Shown here piece by piece: positions 8,839 to 16,870 of a stretch of DNA of 64,000 bases. The notes below the pieces were generated by a model, which was not told the DNA's origin, did no database searches, and worked only from the letters and a program-made list of their open reading frames with translations. This DNA is from Cryobacterium tagatosivorans. Its GTDB lineage: Bacteria > Actinomycetota > Actinomycetes > Actinomycetales > Microbacteriaceae. The translations under genes and the position numbers were made by a program. Each line of letters starts with the position of its first letter. Position 1 is the first letter of the stretch. The stretch lies in assembly GCF_004402215.1 (NCBI RefSeq), contig NZ_SOEZ01000038.1, positions 1 through 64,000 of the forward strand, written 5' to 3'.

Positions 8839-8937
8839 ATCAGAAAGAATGGGCAAGGTGACGGCTCATCGGAGAATGAACGCGTTCGTGCGGATCATCA
8901 CAGAGGCCAGCGAGCTGCCACGGAGCACCTTCGCCGT

Positions 8938-9207
8938 CTATCCAGACTCTTCGAGAGCCTCATCCAGCTCACGAGGCTTGTCGAATTCCTCTGCGGTTGG
9001 ACCGCACGTCACCACGCAAAGCCGTGCTGCCACCAGACACTCTCGCCTTCCGGTGACCGCGAGCGACCGCAACCCCGTCACGGGCGCGAACCAGGTGGCG
9101 CAGACCATCTTCGGCAGCACTGCGTAGACGAGCCCATCAGCAGGGCCCAGCCTGGAACGGGTGACCGGGCTGGCCGATCGCGGTCCGTCCATCAGGGTGT
9201 ACCCCAT
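8938..9207 (-). CDS. Possible small hypothetical protein
   Basis: An 89-codon frame whose C-terminal two thirds read plausibly as protein (GLVYAVLPKMVCATWFAPV, then an acidic EEFDKPRELDEALEES tail). No ribosome binding site, domain or operon partner supports it. It could also be chance reading between the Abi-like genes and the recombinase. Confidence 0.3.
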   Translation of the reverse strand: MGYTLMDGPRSASPVTRSRLGPADGLVYAVLPKMVCATWFAPVTGLRSLAVTGRRECLVAARLCVVTCGPTAEEFDKPRELDEALEESG

Positions 9208-9250
9208 CGAGCAGGTCGAAAACCCTGAGAACTGCGTCCAACAGGGTGGG

Positions 9251-9269
9251 TGTCCGATATGGTTGGACA
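9251..9269. promoter_or_regulatory. Resolvase crossover-like site (res/inv type)
   Basis: TGTCCGATATGGTTGGACA is an imperfect dyad 23 bases before the recombinase start. TGTCCGATA matches the half-site consensus known for gamma-delta/Tn3 resolvases. It may be a recombination site and at the same time an autoregulatory operator. Only one clear copy is visible. Confidence 0.45.
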
Positions 9270-9291
9270 GAAGCGACGGGGGATCCAAATC

Positions 9292-9882
9292 ATGACTGGA
9301 CACAAAGGGCAGGTGGTCGGGTACGTGCGCGTCAGCGCCGCCGACCAGAACGAAGCGCGGCAGGTCGAAGCACTCGGCACATTGGACAAGATATTCTCCG
9401 AGAAGGTTTCGGGCAAGAACGCCCACGACCGAGTGCAGCTCCAGGAAATGCTCGCGTACGTGCGCGATGGCGACAAGGTACGGGTGAAGTCACCGGACCG
9501 CCTGGCCCGTTCGACGACAGACCTTCTCGCGCTCGTCGAACAGCTCAAGGGTAAGGGCGTCGCTCTGGAGTTCGTTGACAACCCCGCCTTGAATTCGGAC
9601 ACCCCTCAAGGGGAATTCATGCTCACGGTTCTCGCCGCCATCGCTCAGTTGGAGCGCAAGACCATCCGCGAGCGGCAGGCAGAAGGCATTGCCATCGCCA
9701 AGCGGGACGGAAAGTACGAGAAGGCTCCGAAGCTCGCACTGGAGCAGATCGCAGAAGCCCGCGAGCGAGTCGACGCTGGTGTGCCGAAAGCGTTGGTGGC
9801 CCGAGACCTCGGGGTGTCACGACAGACGCTCTACGCCGCGCTGAACAGTTCCGGGAAGTACGCTGCGTTGGCGGGAATCTAG
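9292..9882 (+). CDS. Serine recombinase (resolvase/invertase family)
   Basis: A complete 196-residue small serine recombinase. The nucleophilic Ser lies in GYVRVSAADQ, the active-site arginines in SPDRLARSTTDLL, and the long E helix reads GEFMLTVLAAIAQLERKTIRER. The C-terminal HTH is GVPKALVARDLGVSRQTLYAAL. Family members resolve cointegrates or invert segments at short dyads. The ATG at 9292 has GGGGGA upstream and gives the canonical N-terminus; an in-frame ATG at 9250 would include the res-like site. It lies within accessory DNA, so it probably belongs to a former transposon or plasmid. Confidence 0.92.
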   Translation: MTGHKGQVVGYVRVSAADQNEARQVEALGTLDKIFSEKVSGKNAHDRVQLQEMLAYVRDGDKVRVKSPDRLARSTTDLLALVEQLKGKGVALEFVDNPALNSDTPQGEFMLTVLAAIAQLERKTIRERQAEGIAIAKRDGKYEKAPKLALEQIAEARERVDAGVPKALVARDLGVSRQTLYAALNSSGKYAALAGI

Positions 9883-10318
9883 AGCAGTGTTGCCTCCCAC
9901 GGACTAGGGCGAGCACCTCTGCCGGAGTGTGGCGGCAGCTGCCGGCCGGAGACGTTCCTGGCCGCCGTCCGTTGGCGCGGGCGAGCCCCGAGCGCGGCCT
10001 CTTGCACTTTCCGCGCTTGCACACAACTCATCCGCACCGAGGTCGACACTCGTTGTCGTCCCGTGCGGGGAAACCCTCAGCGGGACATCGGATTTGTCCG
10101 CAAAGCGGATTCCCTACCGGACTGCTTGATCTTTGATAGCCAGGCGAATCACGCGGGTTGTCGTATACCTGGGCTTGAGTTCCACTCGTGCGACGGTGGT
10201 GGGGCGGAGACGCTGCGACTTATCGCGCTTGATGCGGGACTACAAGTGGAAGGCGGGATCGCCGAGAGCCATAGGATGAGCGTAGTAATCCACATCTCTA
10301 CTCTGGGGGAATCACAGC
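9883..10318. other. Intergenic region between recombinase and lipoprotein
   Basis: About 435 bases with no supported gene. The composition is more AT-rich than the flanks near 10120-10180. The last bases carry the upstream region of the lipoprotein gene (CTGGGGGAATCACAGC before the ATG). Confidence 0.4.
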
Positions 10319-10789
10319 ATGAACCGTCGCATCGTTGCTCTGACCATCGCTGTCGTCGCAGTACTGGGGCTCACCGCTTGCTCGGGAGGGTCGGACGACG
10401 CCCCGTCCAGCGAACCGGCTGCCACGTCGGCTCCTGCCGAAGACACGAGCACCGAGCAGACGGTCGCCGAAGCCTGCGTGAGCATGGCTGGACCGTTGCA
10501 GGAAGCGGCTACCACGATCTCCGAGGTCGCCAATGCTGCCTCCGACCCGCAGTCTGCCGTTGACGCCTGGACCGCCAACGTCGATGCATTCCGCACCGTC
10601 TCGGAGTCCGTGACCACCCCGGAGGTCAAGGCGGCCGCGACCGCGGTGTACGAAGACACCGCCGCCGTGCGTGACGCGATCGCGAAGATTTACGTCGATG
10701 GGGACACGGGCGCGGTGACCGAACTCACCACCGCGACCAGTGACATGCAGACCTCGTACATGGCGCTGAACACGCTCTGCGCGGGCTGA
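10319..10789 (+). CDS. Small secreted lipoprotein
   Basis: A 156-residue protein with a type II signal peptide: MNRR, a hydrophobic core, then lipobox LTAC with Cys21. A Ser/Ala/Glu-rich linker follows, then a helical domain of about 100 residues with two further Cys (in EACVSMAG and NTLCAG) that could form a disulfide. It is expected to be anchored to the outer face of the membrane. No family is recognised. GGGGGA lies upstream of the ATG. It stands alone. Confidence 0.85.
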   Translation: MNRRIVALTIAVVAVLGLTACSGGSDDAPSSEPAATSAPAEDTSTEQTVAEACVSMAGPLQEAATTISEVANAASDPQSAVDAWTANVDAFRTVSESVTTPEVKAAATAVYEDTAAVRDAIAKIYVDGDTGAVTELTTATSDMQTSYMALNTLCAG

Positions 10790-11022
10790 TCCAACGAGAG
10801 GTCTTGTAGTCCTCTCTTCGGCCGGCGCACCGCTCAACCACTCGACGGATCAGAGGCTCTTCCCACGAGGAGACGACCCTGGTCGGCCTATCGGCAGTCG
10901 ATACGCCGCCCGGTGGTTCAGACGATGACGCCCAGCCGCCAGGCGCCCGTATGTCGAACCCTCTGCGGGACCGCGCTGAAAGCGCCGGCCTCGAGGACCG
11001 GGATGCCCGGCGCACCAATCGT

Positions 11023-11436
11023 TCAATCGCCGGGTTTCCCTTTCACCGGCGTCGCGACCTGCTTTGCATCTGCGCCGCGCCTGCTAGTGAGCTCATACGT
11101 CGTTCCGTCGCAACCGTCGCCGAGCCACATGCCAAAGGCCACCTGCCCATTGACATCAATCGGGTCGACGAGAACCGTGGGTAGCTGACCGTATCGATTC
11201 GGTTCAAGGATCACCGCCGATATCGGTTCCAACGAATCCACACCGTAAAGAGTGACGGTCATCGTGCTTTTGGCTCTGAGAAGAGTGCCGGTCCAAACTC
11301 CATCGCTGTCGGTGATCGAACTTGGTGCGCGTCGTTTTCGGCTCGGTAACCGCGTGAATGCTGCCAGGACCCATCCGGGAAGTGCGCGTGGTCCCGGCTC
11401 AGGCCGAGCACATGACTCGACAAAGGGGAAGTTCAT
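11023..11436 (-). CDS. ORF under c-di-GMP riboswitch B
   Basis: A 137-residue frame beginning ten bases after the AGGA ribosome binding site at the 3' end of riboswitch B. It opens MNFPFVES, matching MSFPFLES of the frame under riboswitch A. The C-terminal 85 residues read like a folded, beta-rich domain (MTVTLYGVDSLEPISAVILE, QVAFGMWLGDGCDGTTYEL). Residues 9-45 are Arg/Pro-rich and weak, so a frameshift or a later start at MTVTLYG is possible. No domain is recognised. It is presumably expressed according to c-di-GMP level. Confidence 0.5.
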   Translation of the reverse strand: MNFPFVESCARPEPGPRALPGWVLAAFTRLPSRKRRAPSSITDSDGVWTGTLLRAKSTMTVTLYGVDSLEPISAVILEPNRYGQLPTVLVDPIDVNGQVAFGMWLGDGCDGTTYELTSRRGADAKQVATPVKGKPGD

Positions 11437-11449
11437 CTGGCATTGGTCC

Positions 11450-11540
11450 TATTCGTTCGGCGGGCCGGCTGACCCGAGGGTCCCGTGCCTTTGCGACGCC
11501 GCCTTACGACGGGTGTGCCTTTCGCGATCGACGTGAGTAC
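11450..11540 (-). ncRNA. c-di-GMP-I (GEMM-I) riboswitch, copy B
   Basis: The minus strand carries the GEMM-I aptamer blocks: GCGAAAGGCACACCC, a hairpin with a GTAA (GNRA) tetraloop, GGCGTCGCAAAGGCACGGG, then CCCTCGGGTCAGCCG and CGCCGAACGAA. It aligns along its whole length with copy A at 3095-3178, and the similarity continues through the ribosome binding site into the first eight codons. The sensed ligand is expected to be cyclic-di-GMP. No terminator is visible, so the control is probably at translation. Confidence 0.82.
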
Positions 11541-11691
11541 CGCCACGCCAGCGGCCTGCGACCGCCTGGGGTGAACGTAACAGCCCGATCTTCGTTGTGG
11601 AGAGCCCCAGAACGGGGTCTCCGCAGGACGTGACCCGAGTGGAGTAAGCGAATCCCTTCCGGTCGCGGGCTTCGGGGCGTAGAGTCCCGGA

Positions 11692-11823
11692 ATGGACGAC
11701 CTCGAGCCCCTCTATCCACCGAACTGCCTAAACTGTTCGACCAGATGCGAAACGTCAGGGACAACTGCTCACCCCTACTGGGTGTGTCCGGGTTGCCACA
11801 CGGCGGTGCTGTCCAGATTCTAG
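11692..11823 (+). CDS. Tiny four-cysteine zinc-ribbon protein, copy 1
   Basis: A 43-residue protein, MDDLEPLYPPNCLNC... ending PYWVCPGCHTAVLSRF. Two CxxC pairs (NCLNC, VCPGC) would hold one zinc ion. It is a paralogue of the 39-residue proteins at 14678 and 18883, sharing MDD, P-N-C-x-x-C and P-Y-W-x-C-P-x-C. TAGAGT six bases before the ATG suggests a -10 element and a leaderless mRNA. Function unknown; such ribbons usually bind nucleic acid or proteins. It is followed 92 bases later by another small zinc-ribbon gene. Confidence 0.65.
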   Translation: MDDLEPLYPPNCLNCSTRCETSGTTAHPYWVCPGCHTAVLSRF

Positions 11824-11914
11824 ACAGATGCGGCGGTCGCGGACTTACAGTTACGTTCCTACGCAAGCACGTCGCTTTTGCGCTCGAGATACACACTGAA
11901 GGAGAAGGATAAAG

Positions 11915-12127
11915 GTGAGCTTCCACCCCCGATGTCAGGGAACGGGATGCGAAGGTGGCATGCGCGTGCTCGACCCCTCAACGCTGACCCTCTTGGACGA
12001 GGAAATCTGGTTCCAATGTGAGCAATGCGGAACCCACACGCATTCGGCGAACCTGGATGTCGACGACAACAACCGTTGGAGCCATCGTGTGGTGTGCTTC
12101 GTGAGTTCTTCAGTCGCTACTCACTGA
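11915..12127 (+). CDS. Small zinc-ribbon protein
   Basis: A 70-residue protein with two cysteine pairs, CQGTGC near the N-terminus and FQCEQCGTHTH in the middle, forming a likely treble-clef or zinc-ribbon site. The GTG start at 11915 has a strong AAGGAGAAGG ribosome binding site. It differs from the MDD family nearby but has the same general character. No partner or function can be named. Confidence 0.65.
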   Translation: MSFHPRCQGTGCEGGMRVLDPSTLTLLDEEIWFQCEQCGTHTHSANLDVDDNNRWSHRVVCFVSSSVATH

Positions 12128-12196
12128 CCATCCCACTGGCTCTGTGCAGCTTCCGGATTCGTTGGGTCTCGCTGACATCGGAGTCGTTTTTCTGAG

Positions 12197-12901
12197 CTAG
12201 AGAACGGTGGGCTGTACCTCAGCCCAAGCTCGGAGCGTCGGCGGGGCGCCGGCGCTCGGCCCATAGAAGCCAGCCAGGTAGTCATGCATGATGCGTCGGC
12301 TCTCAGCGATGAACCGCGGGTCGCCCTGCGGGTTGGACTGGAACGCGCGCGACAGAAGCGCGTCGGCTATCTCGACGGTGATCTCCAGTCGAAAGATCAG
12401 GTCCGGACCTGCCGGCAGTCCGAATTCGTCGACGAGCACGTTGGCGAGCTGGCGGGCGAAGAAGCCAGCGACGTCGTCGGTCGCGCTGATGGGTGCTCGG
12501 TCGCGGTCGGCGAAGTGCAGGATGCGGAAGCCCGGCTCGAAGCGGTAGAGGCCGACGAACGCGGTGACCGCGCAATCGACGGCATCCCACCAGGTCTTCG
12601 GTTGCCTGGCGCCTAGTTCCTCGGCGACGCGCTGTCTGCAGCGCAGCACGGCGCGTTCGCGTAGGGCGTGCAGTACGGCCACCCGATCAGGGTAGTACCG
12701 ATAAACGGTGCCGATCGATGCGCCGGCACGCTCGGCGACCATCGCCGTCGTGATGCGGTCGAAGCCCACCTCGTCGACGACGGCTGCGGCGGCATCCAGC
12801 AGCGCAGAAAGACGTGCGGCACTGCGCTGCTGCATGGGCTCGGTGCGAATTTGCTGGCCCGGGGCCCCGGGCTCATGACCAAAGGCGCCATTTAGCGACA
12901 C
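12197..12901 (-). CDS. TetR-family regulator, accessory paralogue
   Basis: A 234-residue TetR repressor. The N-terminal HTH (RSAARLSALLDAAAAVVDEV through GASIGTVYRYYPDR) is essentially identical for some 70 residues to the regulator at 55246-55932, and the ligand domain is also clearly homologous but diverged. It starts at GTG 12901 with AAGGAGGATAA upstream, matching the start used by the other copy. Identical DNA-binding domains predict shared operators and possible cross-talk. It is convergent with the small zinc-ribbon gene at 11915 and divergent from the GntR gene at 13030. Confidence 0.92.
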   Translation of the reverse strand: MSLNGAFGHEPGAPGQQIRTEPMQQRSAARLSALLDAAAAVVDEVGFDRITTAMVAERAGASIGTVYRYYPDRVAVLHALRERAVLRCRQRVAEELGARQPKTWWDAVDCAVTAFVGLYRFEPGFRILHFADRDRAPISATDDVAGFFARQLANVLVDEFGLPAGPDLIFRLEITVEIADALLSRAFQSNPQGDPRFIAESRRIMHDYLAGFYGPSAGAPPTLRAWAEVQPTVL

Positions 12902-13009
12902 TTATCCTCCTTGACGATTCAGCACAACACTAGAGGAGTGACTCCTGGTGAACCGCGAGGCGAGGTTCAGTGCCGTCTCCCTCACAAGAATGTATCCATT
13001 GGCAATTCC

Positions 13010-13019
13010 TTGCATGCAA
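13010..13019. promoter_or_regulatory. Palindromic operator candidate before GntR gene
   Basis: Perfect 10-bp palindrome TTGCATGCAA ending 11 bases before the GntR start, next to an AT-rich AATAATTC. The position fits autoregulation by the FCD-type GntR protein. Confidence 0.4.
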
Positions 13020-13029
13020 TAATTCTGGG

Positions 13030-13662
13030 ATGAGCGTGTACACGGATATTCGAGCCATGGTCCTTGCGGGCGACTTCGACGAGGACTCGAGGGTGAGCGA
13101 ATCGTCGCTGGCGGCTCGCCTGTCTGTCAGTCGGACTCCTGTGCGGGAAGCGCTCCAGCGGCTGGATGCCGACGGACTTGTGCACTCACAAGGACGCGGC
13201 ATTCGCGTGCGCGTCCATCGTGATGCCGAGCTTGCCGCAGTGTTCGAAGCGCGTGCCGCACTCGACGGGTACGCGGCAGCGACGATCGCAACCCGCAACG
13301 GTCTCGGTGAGATCGCGCCAGCTCGCATCGACGAACTCCTGACCCTTGCGGACACCGCGCATGGACAGACCATGACCGGAGACCTTACCCTGGCGACAGG
13401 TCAGAACCGGGCCTTTCATCAAGGAATTGCAGCTTTGGTGGGAAATCCCGTCATTGTGCAAACGCTTGACCGTTTTTGGGACCAGATCTTGGTCTCTACC
13501 CGTCGCGGCCTGGACGAACAGTCGCGGGCAGAGGCGGTCGATGCCGAGCACCGACGCGTCCTCGATGCCATCAGGCGTGGAGACTCAGCCGCCGCGTACG
13601 CAGCCGCCGCCGAGCACGCCATGACTACTCGCGACATCACGACGGAAGGGAACAAGAAATGA
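13030..13662 (+). CDS. GntR-family regulator, FCD (FadR) type
   Basis: A 210-residue regulator. It has an N-terminal winged helix (VSESSLAARLSVSRTPVREALQRLDADGLV) and an all-helical FCD ligand domain with the expected metal-binding pattern (Asp in EIAPARIDELL region, HQGIAAL and EHAMTTRD histidines). The ATG at 13030 gives the usual N-terminus. An upstream in-frame ATG would read through the operator. Its stop overlaps the start of the OsmC gene (ATGA), so it probably controls that gene in response to a small acid. Confidence 0.88.
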   Translation: MSVYTDIRAMVLAGDFDEDSRVSESSLAARLSVSRTPVREALQRLDADGLVHSQGRGIRVRVHRDAELAAVFEARAALDGYAAATIATRNGLGEIAPARIDELLTLADTAHGQTMTGDLTLATGQNRAFHQGIAALVGNPVIVQTLDRFWDQILVSTRRGLDEQSRAEAVDAEHRRVLDAIRRGDSAAAYAAAAEHAMTTRDITTEGNKK

Positions 13663-14129
13663 GCAAGCAGCACGCCTACGCCCTCGATCTTCACTGGACC
13701 GGCAATCGAGGTAACGGAACGACCTCGCCACGCGCCTACAGTCGCGACCACGACGTCAGCATCGACGGGGTGGGGACGATTCAGGGCTCATCGGACCCGT
13801 CTTTCCGGGGCGACCCGACTCGGTGGAACCCCGAACAACTATTGGTTGCATCCGTGGCTCAATGCCACATGCTCTGGTATCTGGGCCTCGCTGCGTCAGC
13901 TGGCGTCGTCGTGACAGCCTACGAAGACCACCCTTCGGGGACGATGAGTGAGGAGGCGGACGGCAGTGGTCAATTCACCGAGATCACCCTGCGCCCGCGA
14001 GTCACAATTAGCGGAGAAAGCCACACCACGATGGCGAGAACTATCCACGACCGTGTTGGCGATTTCTGCTTTATCGCGCGGTCGATCAACTTCCCTCTGC
14101 ATCACGAGGTCGAGATCATCGTCATCTGA
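13659..14129 (+). CDS. OsmC-family peroxiredoxin-like protein
   Basis: A 156-residue OsmC/Ohr-fold protein, which reduces organic or lipid peroxides through a reactive cysteine. The segment NPEQLLVASVAQCHMLWYL carries the first Cys, and DFCFIARSINFPL carries the second, as in OsmC rather than Ohr spacing. It forms a two-gene operon with the GntR regulator through an ATGA overlap. Confidence 0.88.
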   Translation: MSKQHAYALDLHWTGNRGNGTTSPRAYSRDHDVSIDGVGTIQGSSDPSFRGDPTRWNPEQLLVASVAQCHMLWYLGLAASAGVVVTAYEDHPSGTMSEEADGSGQFTEITLRPRVTISGESHTTMARTIHDRVGDFCFIARSINFPLHHEVEIIVI

Positions 14130-14558
14130 CAGTTTTGAGAGTCCTGAGTCGCGACTCATTTCTTGAGCCCGTAAGGCGGACGCCCTGCGGACACTCCCCC
14201 GCGACGACTGGGTTGCGCGTCGCGCTTGGGCGGTTCGTGCCCGTATGACTCGCCCGTTGAGGATTCGCCCTCAGGTGCTTTCAACGCGACACCCGTTCAA
14301 CGCTCCAGCTGTGATACCGCACTGTTTCGTCGTGGCTCCATTTGCGCACGATGGGTGCCGGGTCCGTGGGAGCGACACTTGTATGAGGGCTTCCAGTCGG
14401 CGGCGTTGGCGCCGGTGGCGTCGAATAGGCTCAGCAGCTCGTCAGTCGTATTGGGGACCACGTATCTACCGCACATGCAGTTGAAACTAGCTCTCCCCCG
14501 GCCTCGTCAGCATTGAAATCATCCTGTTCCCTTCTGAGCTCCATCGGGGAGAGGGTCG
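14130..14558. other. Intergenic region with a dispersed repeat
   Basis: No supported gene. Bases 14188-14220 match 37753-37785 (GGACACTCCCCCGCG core followed by GACTGG..TGCGCG), with weaker similarity for about 40 further bases. Confidence 0.4.
14188..14220. repeat. Dispersed repeat, copy 1 (partner 37753-37785)
   Basis: Shares the block CGGACACTCCCCCGCG and the following GACTGG and TGCGCG with 37753-37785. It lies in non-coding DNA in both places. The origin may be the end of a mobile element. Confidence 0.45.
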
Positions 14559-14678
14559 TCATGCGAGCCGAACGATGCGGCACCCCGGGCAGCACCAGTA
14601 GGGGCCTTCATCTGCGCCCTCGATCACCATGGGCACTAGGCACCGTTCGCAGTTCGGCACGCCCAGATCGTCGTCCAT
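14559..14678 (-). CDS. Tiny four-cysteine zinc-ribbon protein, copy 2
   Basis: A 39-residue protein starting MDDDLGVPNCERCLVPM and ending PYWCCPGCRIVRLA. It has two zinc-binding pairs (CERC and CPGC). It differs from the copy at 18883 only near the C-terminus (Gly for Glu in CPxC, and the last residue). TAGTGT seven bases before the ATG suggests a leaderless promoter. The surrounding DNA is duplicated as well. Confidence 0.65.
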   Translation of the reverse strand: MDDDLGVPNCERCLVPMVIEGADEGPYWCCPGCRIVRLA

Positions 14679-14727
14679 GACGGCCACACTACGCGCGCAC
14701 CCGTGCCTGGCCTCGAGATCCGCCACC
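14563..14727. repeat. Duplicated segment carrying the zinc-ribbon gene, copy 1
   Basis: Aligns with 18768-18931 in the same orientation. The match covers the whole reading frame, its promoter-like TAGNGT and the upstream block CCTCGAGATCCGCCA. Confidence 0.7.
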
Positions 14728-14866
14728 GGGACGCAACCCCCGCGACAGCGGATTCCACGCGGCACGTGACGAGGACCCTTTCGTATGCACGTATGCACGA
14801 TCGGAGTCGCAACAATCGGCCGGCCGGCCCGTGCGCGTATCAGCCACGACCGAGGGACGGACGTGT

Positions 14867-15517
14867 TCAAGGCTGCGCCCGCCCGCCCAGCAGCGACGGG
14901 AATGCCGCAACGAGCTTGTCGCGCGAGGCAGCCGGGTTTTCGACGAACGGGTAGGGATCATATTGCGCCAGCCCAGCGTCCACATAGTCGTGCTGCGACA
15001 ACCGCGCGATGGTCGCGTCCCAAGGGCCCTCCATGTGAACAACGTCCTCGTCGCCGACCCTCCGGAAGAGCGCAGCGACCCGCGCGAACGGGATCGAGTA
15101 GAGCCACTTGTGCCGATCACGTTCAGACACGACCCAGATCATCGCTGGCCCATGCTCCGATTGAGGATGGAACTCGAGCACGAAGGAGTGGATGAACAAG
15201 CTGACGAGCTCGCGAACGGTCAGCTGTGTCTGACGCTTCGAATCCATGTCGTAGTACTCCCAGTATGCCCACCGGTCATAGATCCCGGGAACACGACCTG
15301 TCAGAGGATGCATCCCGAACGACACCCGCTCGCGTGGCAGCAGCGACGACGTCTTCGCGGACTCGACCAGGCGCCGGATGGTGAACATGCCGACCATGAG
15401 GTCACGCTCGACGAGGAATCCCGTCCGTGCTGTCCATCGTTTCAGCTCAGCCCGTCGTTCCAGCGCGGTTGCCAACTTGAGGAGTTCTTCTCGCCACGGC
15501 ACGGAATCTGCGATCAC
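14867..15517 (-). CDS. Hypothetical protein, 216 residues
   Basis: A well-formed protein of unknown function. It is mixed alpha/beta, with aromatic-rich segments such as YDRWAYWEYYDMDSK and SLFIHSFVLEFHPQSEHG, and DRHKWLYSIPFARVAALF. There is no signal peptide, membrane segment or recognised motif. It is monocistronic and on the same strand as the zinc-ribbon gene 190 bases downstream. Confidence in coding is high; function is open. Confidence 0.75.
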   Translation of the reverse strand: MIADSVPWREELLKLATALERRAELKRWTARTGFLVERDLMVGMFTIRRLVESAKTSSLLPRERVSFGMHPLTGRVPGIYDRWAYWEYYDMDSKRQTQLTVRELVSLFIHSFVLEFHPQSEHGPAMIWVVSERDRHKWLYSIPFARVAALFRRVGDEDVVHMEGPWDATIARLSQHDYVDAGLAQYDPYPFVENPAASRDKLVAAFPSLLGGRAQP

Positions 15518-15923
15518 AGTCGAAGTCTCGCAGGCTAATCTCCGCCGCTACGGCTGCGGAGGCGCCCACGCTATCCCCGACGTGAGGTGAATTACTACCG
15601 CGCGAAATCGGTCCCTTCTGGGCGCGGTGTCGCGGCCGCGCCAGCGTCGAAGGCATCGACCCCCTTGCAGAATCGTCTACTTCCAGGACCACGGACACCA
15701 GGCGCCGTGGCTCACACGGTGACCGGTCAGTCGTTTTCGTCCACTGGCATCTTTCCGACCACCCGGCGCCACTCAGCGTCCCGCTGAGCTTGCTCAGCCG
15801 CCATGGTTGGAATCAATACCAAGGGAGTCTTCGCCGGAAACCGACCGAAGCGAGCACCCACCTTCACTTACCGCGCCGCTGCGCCCGAGCGGTTCGATGC
15901 ACCCGACACGCACCGCGGCCGGT
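15518..15923. other. Intergenic region without a supported gene
   Basis: About 400 bases. A 25-codon minus-strand frame (near 15727-15804) is too short to support. Nothing else stands out. Confidence 0.35.
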
Positions 15924-16157
15924 TTATCGGTATCGCGCTCTGCGCTCCCGCTCACGGTGCCGTTCGTACGCCGAAGCGGACAATTTCTCGTCGAGCCAAC
16001 TCCACAGTTTCCCGAGGAAGAAGGCAGGGGCGCCGAGGAGGAGCGCCGCAACCAGGAACGACGCAGTTGGATCGCCGCTGGTGGCAACGGGCACAAGAAT
16101 CAGACTCGCGCCCCACAGGTAGAGTCCGAAGATGCCATAGAACAACAGGTAGATCAT
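15924..16157 (-). CDS. Small membrane protein, two transmembrane helices
   Basis: A 77-residue protein with two hydrophobic helices (about 3-26 and 32-52) and a charged C-terminal tail (YERHRERERRARYR) expected in the cytoplasm. No family recognised. Its distinct hydrophobic pattern makes it likely to be real. Confidence 0.65.
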   Translation of the reverse strand: MIYLLFYGIFGLYLWGASLILVPVATSGDPTASFLVAALLLGAPAFFLGKLWSWLDEKLSASAYERHRERERRARYR

Positions 16158-16436
16158 GGATACGAGCGTATGACTACGCGCCGCTCGGTGGCTCGATCAC
16201 CGGAGGCCCAGTTCGAGGGGCAGCGCCGCAGACATGCGGGCGCCGTCGCAATCGACGCGCCTCGTGGGTGCGACCGAGCCTCAGCTGCCCAGCTGGTAGC
16301 CGCTGCCGCGGCTACTTCCGGTTGAGCGGGGGCCGGTACGACAGTCCCAGTCCAGTTCCCGATTCCAGCTGTCAGCAAACCGCCCGACGACTCCTCGGAC
16401 AAGAACAGTAACCAGCACTCAGCGGCACGCTTGGCG

Positions 16437-16691
16437 CTACGTGTTTCGAGTCGGATCCGCAGCGGAGGTCAGCTGCCGCACCCTGACGGGCTGCCGGTCG
16501 AGCCACGGCTCGGTGAATTCGGGGGCGAAGTCGCGGGCCTCGGGCTGGAAGCAGAGGTAGCGCAGGATCTGGTGGTATCTCGAAACCCCGATGCCGAAGG
16601 TGTCTCGGATCGCGTCGCGCTTCGATTCGCCGGCGCCGGGCGTCCACTTCATCTCGAACTCGAGAATCGCTCTGTGTCGTTCCGTGAACAT
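16437..16691 (-). CDS. DUF3263-type small protein
   Basis: An 84-residue protein resembling the DUF3263 family of actinobacteria: LTERHRAILEFEMKW-type start (here MFTERHRAILEFEMKW), a helix with KRDAIRDTFGIGVSRYHQILRYL and a PEARDFAPEF segment. The helix pair resembles an HTH, so DNA binding is plausible. It stands alone between intergenic DNA. Confidence 0.75.
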   Translation of the reverse strand: MFTERHRAILEFEMKWTPGAGESKRDAIRDTFGIGVSRYHQILRYLCFQPEARDFAPEFTEPWLDRQPVRVRQLTSAADPTRNT

Positions 16692-16870
16692 GCACTCATG
16701 CTGGCATCGATGACTGGCATTGAGAATGCGTGTTGATATTGACTGGAAGTCGTCCAGTCAGACCGGCCGCGAGACGGAATGTCGAGAGCTTGCCGACTCG
16801 TAAGTCGTCGTTGAGGCAGTCCGTTCCTAGGGCTCGCCGGGATGACTCACGGCCAGGCGTCGACCGGCGC

